A stretch of DNA of 64,000 nt from contig DKFP01000002.1 in assembly GCA_002452405.1 (NCBI GenBank), forward strand, positions 1 through 64,000, written 5' to 3'. The DNA is from Deferribacteraceae bacterium UBA6793. GTDB lineage: Bacteria > Chrysiogenota > Deferribacteres > Deferribacterales > Geovibrionaceae. The notes under the pieces were generated by a model. It saw nothing but the letters and a program-made list of their open reading frames with translations. It was not told where the DNA came from and did not search any database. Made by a program: the position numbers and the translations under genes. The stretch's first letter is position 1. Every line of letters starts with the position of its first letter. Below are positions 41,585 to 51,097 of this stretch, piece by piece.

Positions 41585-42763
41585 ATGAAGACAATAACAC
41601 TCAAAAAATTCAAAGACAAACTGGCAAGAAATAAAAATCCGTGGTTGTTTTCCGGCGCAATCCATTCAGCAGAAAAAGGGATTGTAAACGGTGAAGCGGT
41701 GATGGTTCTCGATTCCGATAAGCGTTTCGTGGCATACGGGTTTTACAGCGAACACAGCGCAATAGCCGTAAGGCTCTTTTCATGGAACGAAGAGGAGACC
41801 TTCGGCGCTGACACTTTTAACAGCAGACTCTCCTGCGCGGTTGCCGCGAGAAAAAGACTGATAAACCCCGAAAAAACCGACAGTTTCCGCCTGTTATACG
41901 GCGAGGCGGACGGACTGCCCGGTTACGTTGCGGATATCTACAACGGTCACATAAGCCTACAGGTGAACACAGCTTCCGCCGTGCATTACCTCTCTATGAT
42001 GAAAGATGCGCTCATCAACATAGTAAGCCCCCTTTCCATATACGTCAGACCTGCCGACGAACTCGCAAAAAAAGAGATGATAAAATATCAGGAACAATGC
42101 ATCCACGGCGAAACACCCGACAGTATACTGATAAAAGAGAACGGGCTTAAAATTTCCGCCAGCATGAAAAGCGGTCAGAAGACCGGATATTATTTTGACC
42201 AGCGCGAAAACAGAAGGATAGCGGCAGAATATGCCAGCGGTCAGGACGTTCTGGACTGCTTCTGCTATACCGGCGGATTTTCTCTTAATGCCGCTGCGAA
42301 CGGAGCCAAACGCATAACAAGCGTGGATTCCTCCGCAGACGCCCTTGTAAACCTGAAAGAGAACTTCCGGCTGAACGGTTTTGACGCTCCGGAAACAACA
42401 AAAGCGGACATTTTTGAGTATCTTCGCGAAAGAAACGCGGATTCTGCAAAACACGATATAGTCATCCTCGACCCGCCGAAGCTGGCAAAGTCACAATCCG
42501 CTGTGGAACAGGCTTTGAGAGCTTATAAGGACCTGAACATGCTGGGGCTTAAAAAGGTGAAAAACAACGGGATGTTCTTCTCTTTCTCCTGTTCCGGCAG
42601 GGTTTCGAGAGAAGATTTTATAAAATCCATCGCATGGGCTGCAAAAGACGCAGGAAGAACCCTCAGAATAACAGGTTTTCTCTCACAGAGCGGCGACCAC
42701 CCGATAAACCCTTTTTTCCCTGAATCAGAATACCTTAAAGGCATTGTCGGTATAGTTGAATAG
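41585..42763 (+). CDS. class I SAM-dependent 23S rRNA methyltransferase, RlmI-like (second copy)
   Basis: A 392-residue paralogue of the gene at 10190 with the same domains: PUA-type N-terminus (NPWLFSGAIHSAEKG), SAM domain with GQKTGYYFDQRENRR, CFCYTGGFSLNAAANGA and LDPPKLAKSQ, and the cysteine motif FSCSGRVSRED. Identity with the first copy is clear at motifs but low elsewhere, so these are old paralogues, probably for different cytosines. Start ATG 41585 is favoured because it opens MKTITLKKF; ATG 41570 is possible. No clear ribosome site exists for either. Confidence 0.85.
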   Translation: MKTITLKKFKDKLARNKNPWLFSGAIHSAEKGIVNGEAVMVLDSDKRFVAYGFYSEHSAIAVRLFSWNEEETFGADTFNSRLSCAVAARKRLINPEKTDSFRLLYGEADGLPGYVADIYNGHISLQVNTASAVHYLSMMKDALINIVSPLSIYVRPADELAKKEMIKYQEQCIHGETPDSILIKENGLKISASMKSGQKTGYYFDQRENRRIAAEYASGQDVLDCFCYTGGFSLNAAANGAKRITSVDSSADALVNLKENFRLNGFDAPETTKADIFEYLRERNADSAKHDIVILDPPKLAKSQSAVEQALRAYKDLNMLGLKKVKNNGMFFSFSCSGRVSREDFIKSIAWAAKDAGRTLRITGFLSQSGDHPINPFFPESEYLKGIVGIVE

Positions 42764-42867
42764 CGCTCTTGTCATAATTTTGTGATTTATTGTTTTTCCG
42801 GTCAGTTTTTTATAGACTGCTACGTATTATTTGTATTATAAGTACAGATTATTTTTTTCGGTGGATA

Positions 42868-43962
42868 ATGAGCAGCGCAAACGACATAGTAAGACTGGAA
42901 AGCATTTCAAAATCATTCGGCGGACACGGGGTTGTGCACAACCTCGACCTCTGCATCAAAGACGGCGAGTTCGTAACCCTTCTCGGACCGTCCGGTTGCG
43001 GGAAGACGACCCTTCTGCGCATCATAGCCGGTCTTGAAACTCAGGACTACGGCAAAGTGTTCATTGGCGGCAAAGACGTCAGCAATATCCCTCCGAACAA
43101 ACGAGAGGTGAACACTGTTTTCCAGAGCTATGCTCTGTTCCCACATATGACGGTATTTGACAACGTGGCTTTCGGGCTTAAAATGAGCAAAGTTCCGAAA
43201 GAAGAGATAGAAGAACGTGTTAAAGAGGCGCTGGATACGGTTATGCTTGCGAACTTTGCAGACCGTATGCCTCAGAACCTCTCAGGCGGACAGCAGCAGA
43301 GAGTTGCTATTGCAAGAGCGATAGTTAAACGCCCCAAGGTACTCCTTCTGGACGAACCCCTCTCCGCACTTGACTTCAAACTCCGCAAACAGATGCAGAC
43401 CGAGCTGAAACATATTCAGCGTAAGCTGGGCATCACCTTTGTCTTCGTTACACACGATCAGGAAGAGGCGCTCTCCATGTCCGACCGTGTGGTGGTTATG
43501 AACGAAGGAGTTATACAGCAGGACGGGTCGCCCAAAGAGGTCTATGAAAACCCGAAAAACATGTTCGTTGCAAAGTTTGTGGGCGAGATAAACGTTTTGC
43601 AGGCTGTAATTGAAAAGACAATAAACGGCAAACTGCGCGCCAATGTTGAGGGCAGACAGTGCCGTCTTACCAAGAAACACACGTATGTCGAGGGCGACAG
43701 TGTTAAACTGCTTCTGCGTCCCGAAGACATCCGACTTGAACATATTAAAGACGCGGACAGCGACTATCCGCTTCAGGGAATAATTGAAGAGACCACATAC
43801 AAGGGCGCAACTCTGGATTCCATCGTCCGTCTGGACAGCGGTACCGTTATCATGGCGAGTGAGTTTTTCGACGAAGATGACCCCGAATTTGAATATAAAA
43901 CCGGTGAAAAGGTCGCCGTCAAATGGGTTGACGGCTGGGAGGTACTGCTTCCCGATGACTGA
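42868..43962 (+). CDS. potA: spermidine/putrescine ABC transporter, ATP-binding protein
   Basis: A 364-residue ATPase from ATG 42868 (GGTGG just upstream; a longer frame adds a spurious hydrophobic leader). Walker A GPSGCGKTT, Q-loop VFQSYALFPHMTV, signature LSGGQQQR, Walker B LLLDEPLSALD and His switch VTHDQEEAL are intact. A C-terminal TOBE domain (LLRPEDIRLE) marks the CUT1/MOI branch. It energises polyamine uptake together with PotBCD. It overlaps potB by eight bases. Confidence 0.95.
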   Translation: MSSANDIVRLESISKSFGGHGVVHNLDLCIKDGEFVTLLGPSGCGKTTLLRIIAGLETQDYGKVFIGGKDVSNIPPNKREVNTVFQSYALFPHMTVFDNVAFGLKMSKVPKEEIEERVKEALDTVMLANFADRMPQNLSGGQQQRVAIARAIVKRPKVLLLDEPLSALDFKLRKQMQTELKHIQRKLGITFVFVTHDQEEALSMSDRVVVMNEGVIQQDGSPKEVYENPKNMFVAKFVGEINVLQAVIEKTINGKLRANVEGRQCRLTKKHTYVEGDSVKLLLRPEDIRLEHIKDADSDYPLQGIIEETTYKGATLDSIVRLDSGTVIMASEFFDEDDPEFEYKTGEKVAVKWVDGWEVLLPDD

Positions 43963-44806
43963 AAAGAACCGTTTTAAAACCTTTTCCATAACACTCATCT
44001 CCGTCTGGCTCATCCTTCTGGTTCTGGTGCCAACGCTGATGGTTCTGGCTGTCAGTTTCATGACCAGCAACACACCCGGTGAGATTTCACCCGTTTTCAC
44101 GCTGAGCAACTATAAAGCCATACTCGACCCGCTCTTTCTGCAAGTGCTCGCGGACTCTTTCGAGATGGCGTTCGTAACCACAGCTCTATGCCTGCTGATA
44201 GGCTACCCTTTTGCTTATAACCTTTCAAAATACAGGGGAAAATTCAAAAGCCTGCTGCTGGTGCTTATCATAATCCCTTTCTGGACAAGCTCGCTGATAC
44301 GCACCTATGCAATCATCATAATAATAAAGACCAACGGAGTGCTGAACGGCATACTCATGGCGCTAGGCATCATAGACGAACCGCTCAGACTGATGTACAC
44401 CGAGGCTGCGGTTCTCGTCGGCATGGTATATTCACTGCTGCCGTTCATGATTCTGCCGCTGTATGCTGTACTTGAAAAGCTGGACGGCAAACTCGTCGAG
44501 GCGGCAAAAGACCTCGGCGCCGGACGTATGCGAACCTTCTGGCACGTAGTTCTTCCCCTTTCCATGCCCGGAGTGATAGCCGGCAGTATGCTTGTTTTTC
44601 TGCCGACCCTCTGCCTTTTCTACATATCAGACGTTCTCGGCGGGGCAAAATCCCTTCTCATAGGCAACTTTATCCGCAACCAGTTCCTGCTTACCCGTAA
44701 CTGGCCCATGGGCGCGGCTGCAAGCATGATACTCACGGTTCTGATGTTCATCATCATATACATCTATTACAGAAGCACTAAGAAAACAGGCAGGGAAGCC
44801 ATATGA
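43955..44806 (+). CDS. potB: spermidine/putrescine ABC transporter permease
   Basis: A 283-residue inner-membrane permease with six helices, starting at ATG 43955 inside the end of potA. The EAA loop that docks on PotA is visible as VEAAKDLGAGRMRTFWHVVLP. The FIRNQFLLTRNWPMGAAAS segment is typical of PotB. The potC start overlaps its stop (ATGA). Confidence 0.94.
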   Translation: MTEKNRFKTFSITLISVWLILLVLVPTLMVLAVSFMTSNTPGEISPVFTLSNYKAILDPLFLQVLADSFEMAFVTTALCLLIGYPFAYNLSKYRGKFKSLLLVLIIIPFWTSSLIRTYAIIIIIKTNGVLNGILMALGIIDEPLRLMYTEAAVLVGMVYSLLPFMILPLYAVLEKLDGKLVEAAKDLGAGRMRTFWHVVLPLSMPGVIAGSMLVFLPTLCLFYISDVLGGAKSLLIGNFIRNQFLLTRNWPMGAAASMILTVLMFIIIYIYYRSTKKTGREAI

Positions 44807-45570
44807 TGCGTACACTTAAAATAGGTTATTCATCACTGGTTTATGCTTTCCTGTATGTGCCGATCTTCGTGCTTATCGTCTATTCGTTCAACGCGTCCAA
44901 ATTCGGCACTACATGGCAGGGGTTTACCTTTAAATGGTACCAGAGCCTGCTGGACAACACTTCACTTATGACAGCCGCAGGCAACTCGGTTCTTGTGGCG
45001 ACGCTATCGGCAACCTGCGCAACCATAATCGGTTCGCTGGCTGCGGTCACATTCTACAGATACACCTTTAAGGGTAAGAAAGCTGTAATGTCTCTGGTGT
45101 ACATCCTTATGATGGCGCCGGACATCGTGATGGGTATCAGCCTTCTGATTCTCTTTGTCACGATACACATGGAGCCGGGGTTCATCACCCTTTTGCTCTC
45201 GCATATCACGTTCAACATACCGTTCGTCGCCGTAACCGTTATGTCCCGTATGAAGGGTTTTGACAAAAACCTCTTCGACGCGGCGGGAGACCTTGGCGCA
45301 ACGGAATTTCAAACGGTACGCCACGTCATTTTCCCCATGATGCTTCCCGCTGTGGTTGCGGGGTGGCTGCTGGCGTTTACACTTTCAATGGATGATGTTA
45401 TCATAAGTTTCTTTGTAACAGGTCCTGACTTTGAAATACTGCCTCTGCGCATCTATTCAATGGTCAGACTGGGGGTTAAGCCTGAGGTGAACGCGCTCTG
45501 CACCATAATGTTCACTCTGTCGCTTGTGATAGTTATGATATCTCAAATACTTAACAGGGAGAGAAAATGA
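44803..45570 (+). CDS. potC: spermidine/putrescine ABC transporter permease
   Basis: A 255-residue second permease with six helices. The EAA loop FDAAGDLGATEFQTVRHVIFP and the motif LSMDDVIISFFVTGPDFEILPLRIYSM, split here for length, identify PotC. It overlaps both neighbours by four bases, so the operon is tightly coupled. Confidence 0.9.
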   Translation: MMRTLKIGYSSLVYAFLYVPIFVLIVYSFNASKFGTTWQGFTFKWYQSLLDNTSLMTAAGNSVLVATLSATCATIIGSLAAVTFYRYTFKGKKAVMSLVYILMMAPDIVMGISLLILFVTIHMEPGFITLLLSHITFNIPFVAVTVMSRMKGFDKNLFDAAGDLGATEFQTVRHVIFPMMLPAVVAGWLLAFTLSMDDVIISFFVTGPDFEILPLRIYSMVRLGVKPEVNALCTIMFTLSLVIVMISQILNRERK

Positions 45571-46595
45571 AAAGACTGTTCTTTGCTATCCTTCTTTGTC
45601 TTCTGGCATCTTCAGCTTTCGCCAAAGAGGTGGTCTATGTCTACAACTGGTCGGAATATATCCCCGAACAGGTTCTTAGCAACTTTGAAAAAGAGACGGG
45701 CATAAAGGTTATCTACACCACCTATGACAGCAACGAGGTGATGTACTCAAAAGTGAAAGTGCTCGGCGGCAAAGGGTATGACGTTATCTTCCCGTCCACC
45801 TATTATGTGAACAGGATGCAGAAGGAAGGACTTCTCACTCCTCTTAACAGAAAGCTCCTGCCTAACTTCAAAAATATGGATCCGTCTCTGCTCAACAAAG
45901 AATACGATGCGGGCAACAAATACAGCGTGCCATATCTCTGGGGTTCAACGTCACTCGCCATCAACTCTGATTTTGTTGACGCAAAAAAAGCCAACACCTA
46001 CCGCATCCTCTGGGATTCGAAATATAAAGGTAAGGTTATCCTCACTGACGACCTGCGCGAAGTTTTCCACATAGCGCTCAGGATACTTGGCTATTCCGGC
46101 AACGAGACCGACCCCGAAAAAATCAAAAAAGCCTATGAGCTTCTGCGTAAACTCCGCCCAAACGTGCGTGTTTACAACTCCGATTCGCCCAAGGTACCGT
46201 TCATCAACGGCGAAGTGACCCTCGGTCTGACATTCAACGGTGAAATGTATGCCGCTGCGCAGGAAAACCCTTCAATCAAATATATCTACCCCAAAGAGGG
46301 AGCTATCTTCTGGGTGGACAGCATGTGCATACCCAAAGGATCCAAAAACGTTGCGAACGCGCATAAATTCATCAACTACATTATGAAACCGGAAGTTGCT
46401 AAAATGATAAGCGAAGAAGTGGGCTACCCCAGCCCCAACAAGGCGGGCGTGGCGCTTCTGGACAAATCCGTGCGCACAAACCAGACGATTTATCCTCCGC
46501 TCAGTATCATCAAACAGGGTGAGTTTCAGCTTGATGTCGGCGACGCCATCAAGGTTTATGAAAAATACTGGAATATGCTGAAATCAGGTAAGTAA
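45567..46595 (+). CDS. potD: spermidine/putrescine-binding periplasmic protein
   Basis: A 342-residue solute-binding protein with signal peptide (RLFFAILLCLLASSAFA). It then reads EVVYVYNWSEYIPEQVLSNFEKETG, a PotD/PotF hallmark. Later segments YDVIFPSTYYV, VPYLWGSTSLAIN and IFWVDSMCIPKGSKN line the polyamine cleft. It captures polyamines in the periplasm and delivers them to PotBC. A strong terminator follows. Confidence 0.9.
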   Translation: MKRLFFAILLCLLASSAFAKEVVYVYNWSEYIPEQVLSNFEKETGIKVIYTTYDSNEVMYSKVKVLGGKGYDVIFPSTYYVNRMQKEGLLTPLNRKLLPNFKNMDPSLLNKEYDAGNKYSVPYLWGSTSLAINSDFVDAKKANTYRILWDSKYKGKVILTDDLREVFHIALRILGYSGNETDPEKIKKAYELLRKLRPNVRVYNSDSPKVPFINGEVTLGLTFNGEMYAAAQENPSIKYIYPKEGAIFWVDSMCIPKGSKNVANAHKFINYIMKPEVAKMISEEVGYPSPNKAGVALLDKSVRTNQTIYPPLSIIKQGEFQLDVGDAIKVYEKYWNMLKSGK

Positions 46596-46602
46596 TAAAC
46601 AG

Positions 46603-46630
46603 AGCGGAGGCTGAAACCTCCGCTTTTTTT
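46603..46630 (+). terminator. terminator of potABCD
   Basis: Eight-base arms AGCGGAGG (46603-46610) and CCTCCGCT (46617-46624) around CTGAAA, followed by TTTTTTT. Confidence 0.92.
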
Positions 46631-46731
46631 CTATCGGAACAGGCATTATTAACCGTTTCAAGTAGCCAACAACCCGGCTTTTATTGTTAATTTATCTTAG
46701 TTCCAAGTCGCTATCTTTTCAGCAGGGCAGC

Positions 46732-47082
46732 TTATTTATTTTGATTGTTTGCTCCCCATTCACATAAGCCTTCCAAAACAGGCAAAAGCGTCTCTGCTTT
46801 AGCTGTCAAACGATACTCAACTTTAGGAGGAATCTGAGGATACTCTTTTCGTTCTACCAAACCATCTGATTCCAGTTCTTTCAATTGCGAACTCAATACC
46901 TTAAAGGTAATCGAGCCGACCTGCCTTTTCAGATCATTAAAGCGTATCGGCTGGTTTTCTGCTAAAAGGTATATTATAACCATTTTCCACTTACCGCCAA
47001 TCACTGACAAGGTGTACCCGAAAGGCGTATCCTGGATATTTTTCACCTGACCTTTATATGCAGCCATTCCCATAACTGACAC
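46732..47082 (-). CDS. HxlR-family transcriptional regulator
   Basis: A 116-residue winged-helix regulator with the HxlR signature: DTPFGYTLSVIGGKWKMVIIYLLAE, RFNDLKRQVGSITFKVLSSQLKELE and RKEYPQIPPKVEYRLT. Family members often respond to aldehydes, quinones or thiol stress. A cysteine is present only near the C-terminus (GLCEWG). It is divergent from a RidA gene, an arrangement in which it probably represses both. DNA here is more AT-rich than neighbouring operons. Confidence 0.92.
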   Translation of the reverse strand: MSVMGMAAYKGQVKNIQDTPFGYTLSVIGGKWKMVIIYLLAENQPIRFNDLKRQVGSITFKVLSSQLKELESDGLVERKEYPQIPPKVEYRLTAKAETLLPVLEGLCEWGANNQNK

Positions 47083-47092
47083 TATCCTTTTT

Positions 47093-47127
47093 AATAGTAC
47101 CTATTAATAAAGTGCGTACTGTTTATT
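47093..47127. promoter_or_regulatory. candidate HxlR-type operator dyad
   Basis: AATAGTAC (47093-47100) and GTACTGTT (47116-47123) form an inverted repeat with a 15-base spacer in the divergent gap between the regulator and ridA. Position and symmetry are seen; binding is inferred. Confidence 0.45.
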
Positions 47128-47177
47128 ATTTTCTGCATTGTTATACTAAATTTACCTCAAAGTAAAGGAGAGAGAAA

Positions 47178-47561
47178 ATGGCTAATATTAAAACTTACAA
47201 CCATAATCTTTGGGATCATGGCATTTCACAAGCATACAGTGTGAATGGCACGATTTATATTTCCGGGCAATTTTCCCATGATTCAGAGGGCACATTTATT
47301 GGCGAAGGTGACATTGAAACGCAAACTCGCCAGACATTTAAAAATCTTGACCACGTGTTATCGGAGTTTGGTATCACTAAATCCAACATCGCTTATGTGG
47401 AAATTTATCTGGCAGATGCCGTGGAACATTCTGATTCCGCCATAAGGCTGTTTAAAGAATACTTAGGAAACCACCATCCTGCCGGAACTCTTATAGGAGT
47501 GCCGCATTTTGCATTTCCTGCACAATTAATTGAAATAAGTGCTGTCGCATATCAGGACTGA
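47178..47561 (+). CDS. RidA-family (YjgF/UK114) protein
   Basis: A 127-residue member of the RidA superfamily, trimeric enzymes that hydrolyse reactive enamine/imine intermediates. Recognisable parts are NGTIYISGQFSHDSEGTFIG, QTRQTFKNLDHVLSEFG and HPAGTLIGVPHFAFPAQLIEISAVA. The conserved catalytic Arg of true RidA (in the C-terminal R-x-x-V-x-V segment) is not obvious here: the equivalent position reads AGTLIGV. It may therefore be a RidA-like subfamily with another role. AAAGGAGAG lies before the ATG. Codon use and AT content resemble the HxlR gene, suggesting that the pair moved together. Confidence 0.88.
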   Translation: MANIKTYNHNLWDHGISQAYSVNGTIYISGQFSHDSEGTFIGEGDIETQTRQTFKNLDHVLSEFGITKSNIAYVEIYLADAVEHSDSAIRLFKEYLGNHHPAGTLIGVPHFAFPAQLIEISAVAYQD

Positions 47562-47672
47562 TGCTCTATCAGGCTGTAAAATGTGGAACGTTTCATAAGA
47601 CCTTTCATTGCTATCGGACCGATAAAACAAAAAAGGCGGTTATCTGAACTGTTCTTTAAATTTGGACACAAT

Positions 47673-47710
47673 AAAAAAAGCCTTTTGGCGAAAGTTTGGG
47701 GGCTTTTTTT
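47673..47710. terminator. bidirectional terminator-like hairpin
   Basis: AAAAAAAGCC (47673-47682) and GGCTTTTTTT (47701-47710) are exact complements around an 18-base loop. It is likely the ridA terminator. The 150 bases between it and the lipoprotein gene hold only AT-rich promoter sequence. Confidence 0.7.
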
Positions 47711-47863
47711 ACTGTCCAAAAAAACAGAGGACTGTTCAAAATATACGTCTTTTTCTGTTCAGGCGGGTGGTTGATAGATTTCTTACAATTTAAACCTATT
47801 ACTTCTATTGTTATTTTTACCTTTTTGATTCATAATTTCACATACTAATTATTACGGTGTATT

Positions 47864-50800
47864 ATGCGATACCTTAAACTTTTTATAATTTTGTCATTAA
47901 CTGCTTTTCTCTTCTCTTGCGGAGGCGGTACAACTACCTCGAAAAGCAAAAATACCAGTATAGAAATTAAACTGGAGCTGCCGAATAACTCCAAAAAGAA
48001 GACCAAAACTAATCCCAGATTTACTGTAGGCAACACCAGCATATCTCAGGTTCTGATAGGCTACGGACCCACAGGCGAAACACAGACCACAATAGATGTC
48101 ACCACCGAGGCGGAAAACCAGTCGTCCGTGACCATACCTGACCTTGAAGCCGGCAAGGAGTACAGTTTCACTGTTTCCGCATTCAGCGGAACGGAGACCC
48201 TTGTCTGTCAGGGCGGCGACACACTGACCATTGTACCCAATACCGTTTCCGACCTTACACTGACCTGTTCGTTCGAGGATAAATATGCCATTGAAAACTT
48301 TGTTTTCAGTATAGAATCAAAGGTTATCAACGACACATTGTCCGAATCGGCTATGGAAGATTATGTCGCGGACGAAAGTGATTTCGGTATTTTCAACGGT
48401 ATGGACAGAAACACTTTTATAACAGATTTCGTTACGAAGCGTGCGGAGATGAAAAGCAACGGACTCAGCCTTATTTCCGTTCAGATGCTCAACCCAAGGA
48501 TGAAACTGCCCAGAGCAAAGATGAAAACCTCATCGAAAACCTCTGAGGACACAGCCACCGCACAAGTTAAATACATATACAGCGACGGTTCGTATAAATT
48601 CGAAGAGATGTGGGCTGCGAAAATTAACGACGAATGGAAACTTACAGGTAACGGACACCATTACGACCTCGCCATAGAGAATCAGGCGGCACAGCTTTTC
48701 AGTACCAGCGGGCAGACGACACCTGTTAAGGTGGCGGGGATTTCAGTCGGTGCAGGGTCAATATCCAGCGAGAACATAACGTCATTCAATATGACAGGCA
48801 ACGGAATAAACAGCTCCGCTTATGTTATGTCGGAAGGTCTGAACTTCTTTTACGCAAAACTCGCTTCACCCTCCACTTCCTACTTTTTTCATGAGATAAA
48901 CGAAAATATGACCATGTACACCGGAGCACCCGCTGTTAAAGACGGCAATCCGTTCACTTTTGCCATTACAGACAGCAATTCCGGATCCAAAACTGAAACG
49001 CTGTATATTCGGGGCGACGGTATAACGTCCTCATACATGAGCGGCAACGTATTCCCCACTGCGGCAGTTGCGGCGGGCAACACATGCACGAAGAACATTA
49101 CGGTCACACTGCCGACCGCTTACACACCAAGCTGGGCAGAGATACAGTTTTTCACTGTCTCAAACCAGAACACAAGTCATATCATTAAGGGCAGAGTGCC
49201 GCTCACAATGTCCACCGTATCAGTTGACCTCGGCGATATCATCCCGGCGACACAGACATACGGAGAAATGAAACTCACAACCTATGACCCATCTGGCAGA
49301 GCATTTGCAACCTTCTATTCGTTCGATAATCTTGGACTGGTGACCGGAACGGCATGTACATCCGGAGGCGGCGATGGCGGTGACGACGGCGACGATGACG
49401 TTATCGTGGACGGATATTACAAGATTTACGACATATTCGATGAGATTCAGGAAAATTTATTCAGCACCGCATTCAAAGACTTTAAAAAGAATGCGGACAA
49501 CTCGTTCTCCGCACTTCTCGCTACCGATCTTCTCTCACCCGGTTATAATGATTTTAACGGTTACTATGAACCCCTTCTGGCTAACTTCGATGCCGACGGC
49601 AAAGTTCTGAACGCATATTCCATTGAGCATGTGAACCCTGACTCTGCAAACACTGTATCCAGAGTCAAGCTGCTCACCGCCTCGGACGGAACACAATACA
49701 TCGTTGCCGGAAACTATGACATCGACGGACGCTTTGTCACATTGATGAAGATAAGTTCAAGCGGAGACAGCATTAGCTGGATAAAAAAATATCAGAGCGC
49801 CGATACCGACTATAACCAGTTTCACAAATTCATTGATGCGGCTCTGGTTTCCGATTCCTCTGGCGATGCAGACTCAACGAACGATATCGTGCTTCTTATA
49901 AAAGGGAAAAACAATTCTAACTCATACAACGCAAACACCATGCTGCTGAAAGTTTCATCATCGGATGGCAGCATTATGAACTCTAACCTCATAGATGTCA
50001 CAAATACAGAAGGCGGAGTACTCCCCTTTAAACTGGCTGTTGTCAAACCGTACGATACTGTTGTTGTCCTTGCCTACACATACGCAATGGACACACAGAA
50101 CCACACTACGCTCTCTCTGATCGCGCTTGACTCTTCTCTCGCATACCAGTCGTCCAAGGAGATTTATGAAGGTTATGAGAATATCGTCAATGTAATCGCT
50201 GACAACGGTGCAGACGACTCGCTTATGGATCTCGTGGATATGTCCGTAGGAATAAACGGTAAAATTTACCTCTCGCTTGTGCCGGAGGACTATTCAAACG
50301 CTTATGCGGCGGAGATTTCCACCGATTTCAACACAGGCTCGTTCAACATCAATTCCGTTTCCATGATAGCTCTTGAGGATACAGACTCCTCATACACGGA
50401 ATACAAGGCTAAGATAGCCGTAACAAAAGCACCATCTGAAACGGAAAACCTGATTTATTATTACATTCTTACCTCAGGCGTAATGTCCGGAGACACACAG
50501 ATTATGATAAATGACCACTCCATTGCCCAGCTTTCCGAGTCCGCCTTTGTCACCTCAGGCGAAGGACTCAACTGGGTCTACACTCTTCCAGGCGGGATCT
50601 TTTTCGATACCCATCTGTATGCAGGGGCGGCATCTTCCGTTTTCATCGTCAATACAGGTATGGTAATGAGCATGAATGTGGATGGGGAAGTAAGTGACGC
50701 TGATTTGGAAAATGCTGACGACAGGCTTTCATTTGAAACCACGTCCGTCAGTCTTCCGAGCCAGATAATAACGTACAACACCAGCGCGATAACCGATATG

Positions 50801-50881
50801 AACGCCACTGTTCTGGGCAGCAGCTTATATAACATGGTTGAAAGACCGCTACTTGGCGCAAGCATATTTGGCAGCAATTAA
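47864..50881 (+). CDS. large surface/periplasmic lipoprotein, paralogue of 56208-59054
   Basis: A 1005-residue lipoprotein. The signal peptide ends in the lipobox LFSC (Cys19), followed by GGGTTTSKS. Residues 35-150 look like an Ig/fibronectin-type beta domain (IPDLEAGKEYSFTVSAFSG, then VCQGGD). A linker of Gly and Asp (GGGDGGDDGDDD) near residue 505 separates an N-terminal half from a C-terminal half. The latter has repeats such as GTQYIVAGNYDIDGRFVTLM and GDSISWIKKYQ, like the beta-propeller repeats of secreted proteins. I know of no characterised homologue. The shared SCGGGTTTSKS start, GMDR..FI motif and domain order tie it to the facing gene 5.3 kb away. Confidence 0.85.
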   Translation: MRYLKLFIILSLTAFLFSCGGGTTTSKSKNTSIEIKLELPNNSKKKTKTNPRFTVGNTSISQVLIGYGPTGETQTTIDVTTEAENQSSVTIPDLEAGKEYSFTVSAFSGTETLVCQGGDTLTIVPNTVSDLTLTCSFEDKYAIENFVFSIESKVINDTLSESAMEDYVADESDFGIFNGMDRNTFITDFVTKRAEMKSNGLSLISVQMLNPRMKLPRAKMKTSSKTSEDTATAQVKYIYSDGSYKFEEMWAAKINDEWKLTGNGHHYDLAIENQAAQLFSTSGQTTPVKVAGISVGAGSISSENITSFNMTGNGINSSAYVMSEGLNFFYAKLASPSTSYFFHEINENMTMYTGAPAVKDGNPFTFAITDSNSGSKTETLYIRGDGITSSYMSGNVFPTAAVAAGNTCTKNITVTLPTAYTPSWAEIQFFTVSNQNTSHIIKGRVPLTMSTVSVDLGDIIPATQTYGEMKLTTYDPSGRAFATFYSFDNLGLVTGTACTSGGGDGGDDGDDDVIVDGYYKIYDIFDEIQENLFSTAFKDFKKNADNSFSALLATDLLSPGYNDFNGYYEPLLANFDADGKVLNAYSIEHVNPDSANTVSRVKLLTASDGTQYIVAGNYDIDGRFVTLMKISSSGDSISWIKKYQSADTDYNQFHKFIDAALVSDSSGDADSTNDIVLLIKGKNNSNSYNANTMLLKVSSSDGSIMNSNLIDVTNTEGGVLPFKLAVVKPYDTVVVLAYTYAMDTQNHTTLSLIALDSSLAYQSSKEIYEGYENIVNVIADNGADDSLMDLVDMSVGINGKIYLSLVPEDYSNAYAAEISTDFNTGSFNINSVSMIALEDTDSSYTEYKAKIAVTKAPSETENLIYYYILTSGVMSGDTQIMINDHSIAQLSESAFVTSGEGLNWVYTLPGGIFFDTHLYAGAASSVFIVNTGMVMSMNVDGEVSDADLENADDRLSFETTSVSLPSQIITYNTSAITDMNATVLGSSLYNMVERPLLGASIFGSN

Positions 50882-50891
50882 ATCATTAAAA

Positions 50892-50917
50892 AAGGCGGAA
50901 AGTTTTGCTTTCCGCCT
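50892..50917. repeat. 26-bp hairpin direct repeat, left copy (minus-strand terminator)
   Basis: The repeat contains GGCGGAAAG-TTTTG-CTTTCCGCC. An A-run lies on its left, so on the minus strand it is a terminator (stem then TTTTTT) suited to glnS. An identical 26-base copy lies at 51098-51123. Confidence 0.85.
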
Positions 50918-50994
50918 CTGACTGATTACAAATCGGTTAAAACTCTATGAGATTAGTTCACAGCTAAAGCTGTTTCGTACAGCCTTTGGCTAGT

Positions 50995-51073
50995 GCCGCG
51001 TCAGCCTGTGGCTTCCTCGCAATGACAGCAACTTCCGTCTTTGCGAGGACTGAAAGGACGAAGCAATCCAGTC
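50995..51073. repeat. inverted pair of REP-like repeats
   Basis: A reverse copy (about 50995-51028, ending CCTCGCAATGAC) and a forward copy (51036-51073, CGTCTTTGCGAGGAC...GACGAAGCAATCC) lie between the two identical hairpins. They share the consensus of the other REP-like copies in the window. Confidence 0.7.
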
Positions 51074-51097
51074 TTTTTTATTATTTGTCAACAACCT

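Noticed and set aside
42790..42867. N-terminal extension of potA
   Set aside because: Hydrophobic leader not expected for a cytosolic ATPase; ATG 42868 fits the family start.
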